Of a stretch of 64,000 nt of DNA, positions 63,346 to 64,000 are shown piece after piece. Made by a program: the position numbers and the translations under genes. The DNA lies in NCBI RefSeq assembly GCF_023715365.1, contig NZ_JAMBNZ010000003.1, positions 1-64,000 on the forward strand. The letters are read 5' to 3'. Positions within the stretch are counted from its first letter, which is position 1. Every line of letters begins with the position of its first letter. The notes under the pieces were generated by a model. The model was not told where the DNA came from. It did no database searches and was given only the letters and a program-made list of their open reading frames with translations. This DNA is from Georgenia satyanarayanai (GTDB lineage Bacteria > Actinomycetota > Actinomycetes > Actinomycetales > Actinomycetaceae).

Positions 63346-64000
63346 TCACTCACCTGCGCCGCGCTGGCCGCGGCGGCCGAAGGTCAGCCTGCCACACCGA
63401 CGGCGCGCGGTGACAGCGCCGGGCAGCGCCAGCGGGCCCTGACCCCGGTAGTCCGTGACGAGGGCCTCGAGACCCGCGACGTGCACCGCCCCGAGCGCGC
63501 CGGGCGGGCACCCGGCCGCCGTGGCGGCCTGGTGGAGCACCCGTCCCCGCAGCGCGGGGTGGGCAGCGGCGAGGACGACGACGTCGAGACTCACCGGGTC
63601 CGCATCGCTCACCCGGCCCCGGCCCCCCTCCCCCGCCGGCTCGCCCTCCCCGCGGAGGCCGGCACGGTCGGCCAGCTCGACCGCGGCGGCGGCGAGGTAG
63701 TCCTCGTCCTCCCGCAGCCGCCGGGCGGTGCGGGCCAGTGCCTCGGGCACGCCGGGCCCGAGGGCTTCGGCGAGGGCCGGCAGCACCTGGTGGCGGACGG
63801 CGGAACGGCGCAGCGGGCCGCCGTCCGCGCGGCGCCACGGACCGTTGGGCGCGTTCGTCGGGTCCTCGGCCCAGCGCAGCCCGAGAGCCGCGCACACGGC
63901 CTCGGTGTCCGGGCGCCGCAGACCGAGCAGGGGGCGGCGCCACAGCCCGGCCGCGGGCGCCATCCCGGCCAGCGAACGGCTCCCGGAGCCACGGCCCAGG
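63346..64000 (-). CDS. tilS: tRNA(Ile)-lysidine synthase TilS, C-terminal part (5' end outside the window)
   Basis: About 218 codons, open to the right window edge. The visible part has RGSGSRSLAGMAPAAGLWRRPLLGLRR and WAEDPTNAPNGPWRRA...RSAVRHQVLP, the regions after the PP-loop of TilS. The C-terminal substrate-binding domain follows. The N-terminal ATP-binding SGGxDS motif must lie beyond 64000. It modifies C34 of tRNA-Ile(CAU). The stop is at 63346, 10 nt before the chosen hpt start. Confidence 0.93.
   Translation of the reverse strand, partial: LGRGSGSRSLAGMAPAAGLWRRPLLGLRRPDTEAVCAALGLRWAEDPTNAPNGPWRRADGGPLRRSAVRHQVLPALAEALGPGVPEALARTARRLREDEDYLAAAAVELADRAGLRGEGEPAGEGGRGRVSDADPVSLDVVVLAAAHPALRGRVLHQAATAAGCPPGALGAVHVAGLEALVTDYRGQGPLALPGAVTARRRCGRLTFGRRGQRGAGE

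Overview
This is a very GC-rich, gene-dense stretch of a chromosome. It has the hallmarks of an actinobacterium: many GTG starts, DUF4229/DUF3180/DUF4349 proteins, the 32-residue bS22-type ribosomal protein, a DisA-RadA pair, fused FolB-FolK, and the tilS-hpt-ftsH-fol-pan cluster. Gene content would fit the order Micrococcales, but the genus cannot be fixed from sequence reading alone. Most start codons are supported either by a purine-rich Shine-Dalgarno or, repeatedly, by a TANNNT -10 box placed 6-8 nt before the start, which implies leaderless mRNAs.

Left part (1-12.6 kb): a selenocysteine/formate island. An HtrA-like protease (minus) and fdhD (plus) are followed by a minus-strand, overlapping fdhA-fdhB-nrfD operon. 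fdhA is read through an in-frame UGA (Sec188), with a SECIS-like hairpin 11 nt downstream. Next to it are selD (minus), the tRNA-Sec gene, selA and selB (plus): everything needed to make and insert selenocysteine. Formate electrons would pass FdhA -> FdhB -> NrfD -> menaquinone.

12.6-25.2 kb: menaquinone synthesis (menD-menC minus, menB plus, menE-menA plus) and a cytochrome c maturation operon (histidine phosphatase-resA-ccdA-resB-ccsB, minus). A decayed DUF3048 lipoprotein gene lies between menB and menE.

25.2-40.8 kb: mixed housekeeping. It holds yceI, a glutaredoxin, a HAD phosphatase, the bS22 mini-gene, a GlgC-type nucleotidyltransferase, an excisionase-type HTH, acuC, trkH-trkA potassium uptake, an aldose epimerase, radA-disA, mutY, a FUSC membrane protein, and an apparent remnant of a P-loop kinase beside a GNAT gene.

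40.8-50.8 kb: a peroxide module (furA-katA with a facing ankyrin gene), an acyl-CoA dehydrogenase, a solute-binding/VWA lipoprotein-like protein, a YihY-type membrane protein, a DUF4349 lipoprotein, lysS and a uridine-kinase-like gene.

50.8-64 kb: the conserved folate/pantothenate cluster, read right to left: tilS (cut by the window end), hpt, ftsH, folE, folP, folBK, DUF3180, [an inserted AbiEi/DUF559-type gene on the other strand], two PH-domain proteins, a DUF2520-PanC fusion, panD, an AEC transporter. Three copies of a CATATG-containing inverted repeat lie here, two of them bracketing the inserted gene. A second, unrelated 44-bp palindrome occurs twice (20.5 and 25.9 kb), each time between convergent genes.

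The best candidates for unusual biology are the compact Sec island with its SECIS, the leaderless promoter pattern, the two palindrome families, the bracketed AbiEi/DUF559 insertion, the DUF2520-PanC fusion and the two gene remnants. I found no CRISPR array, rRNA, phage or insertion sequence.
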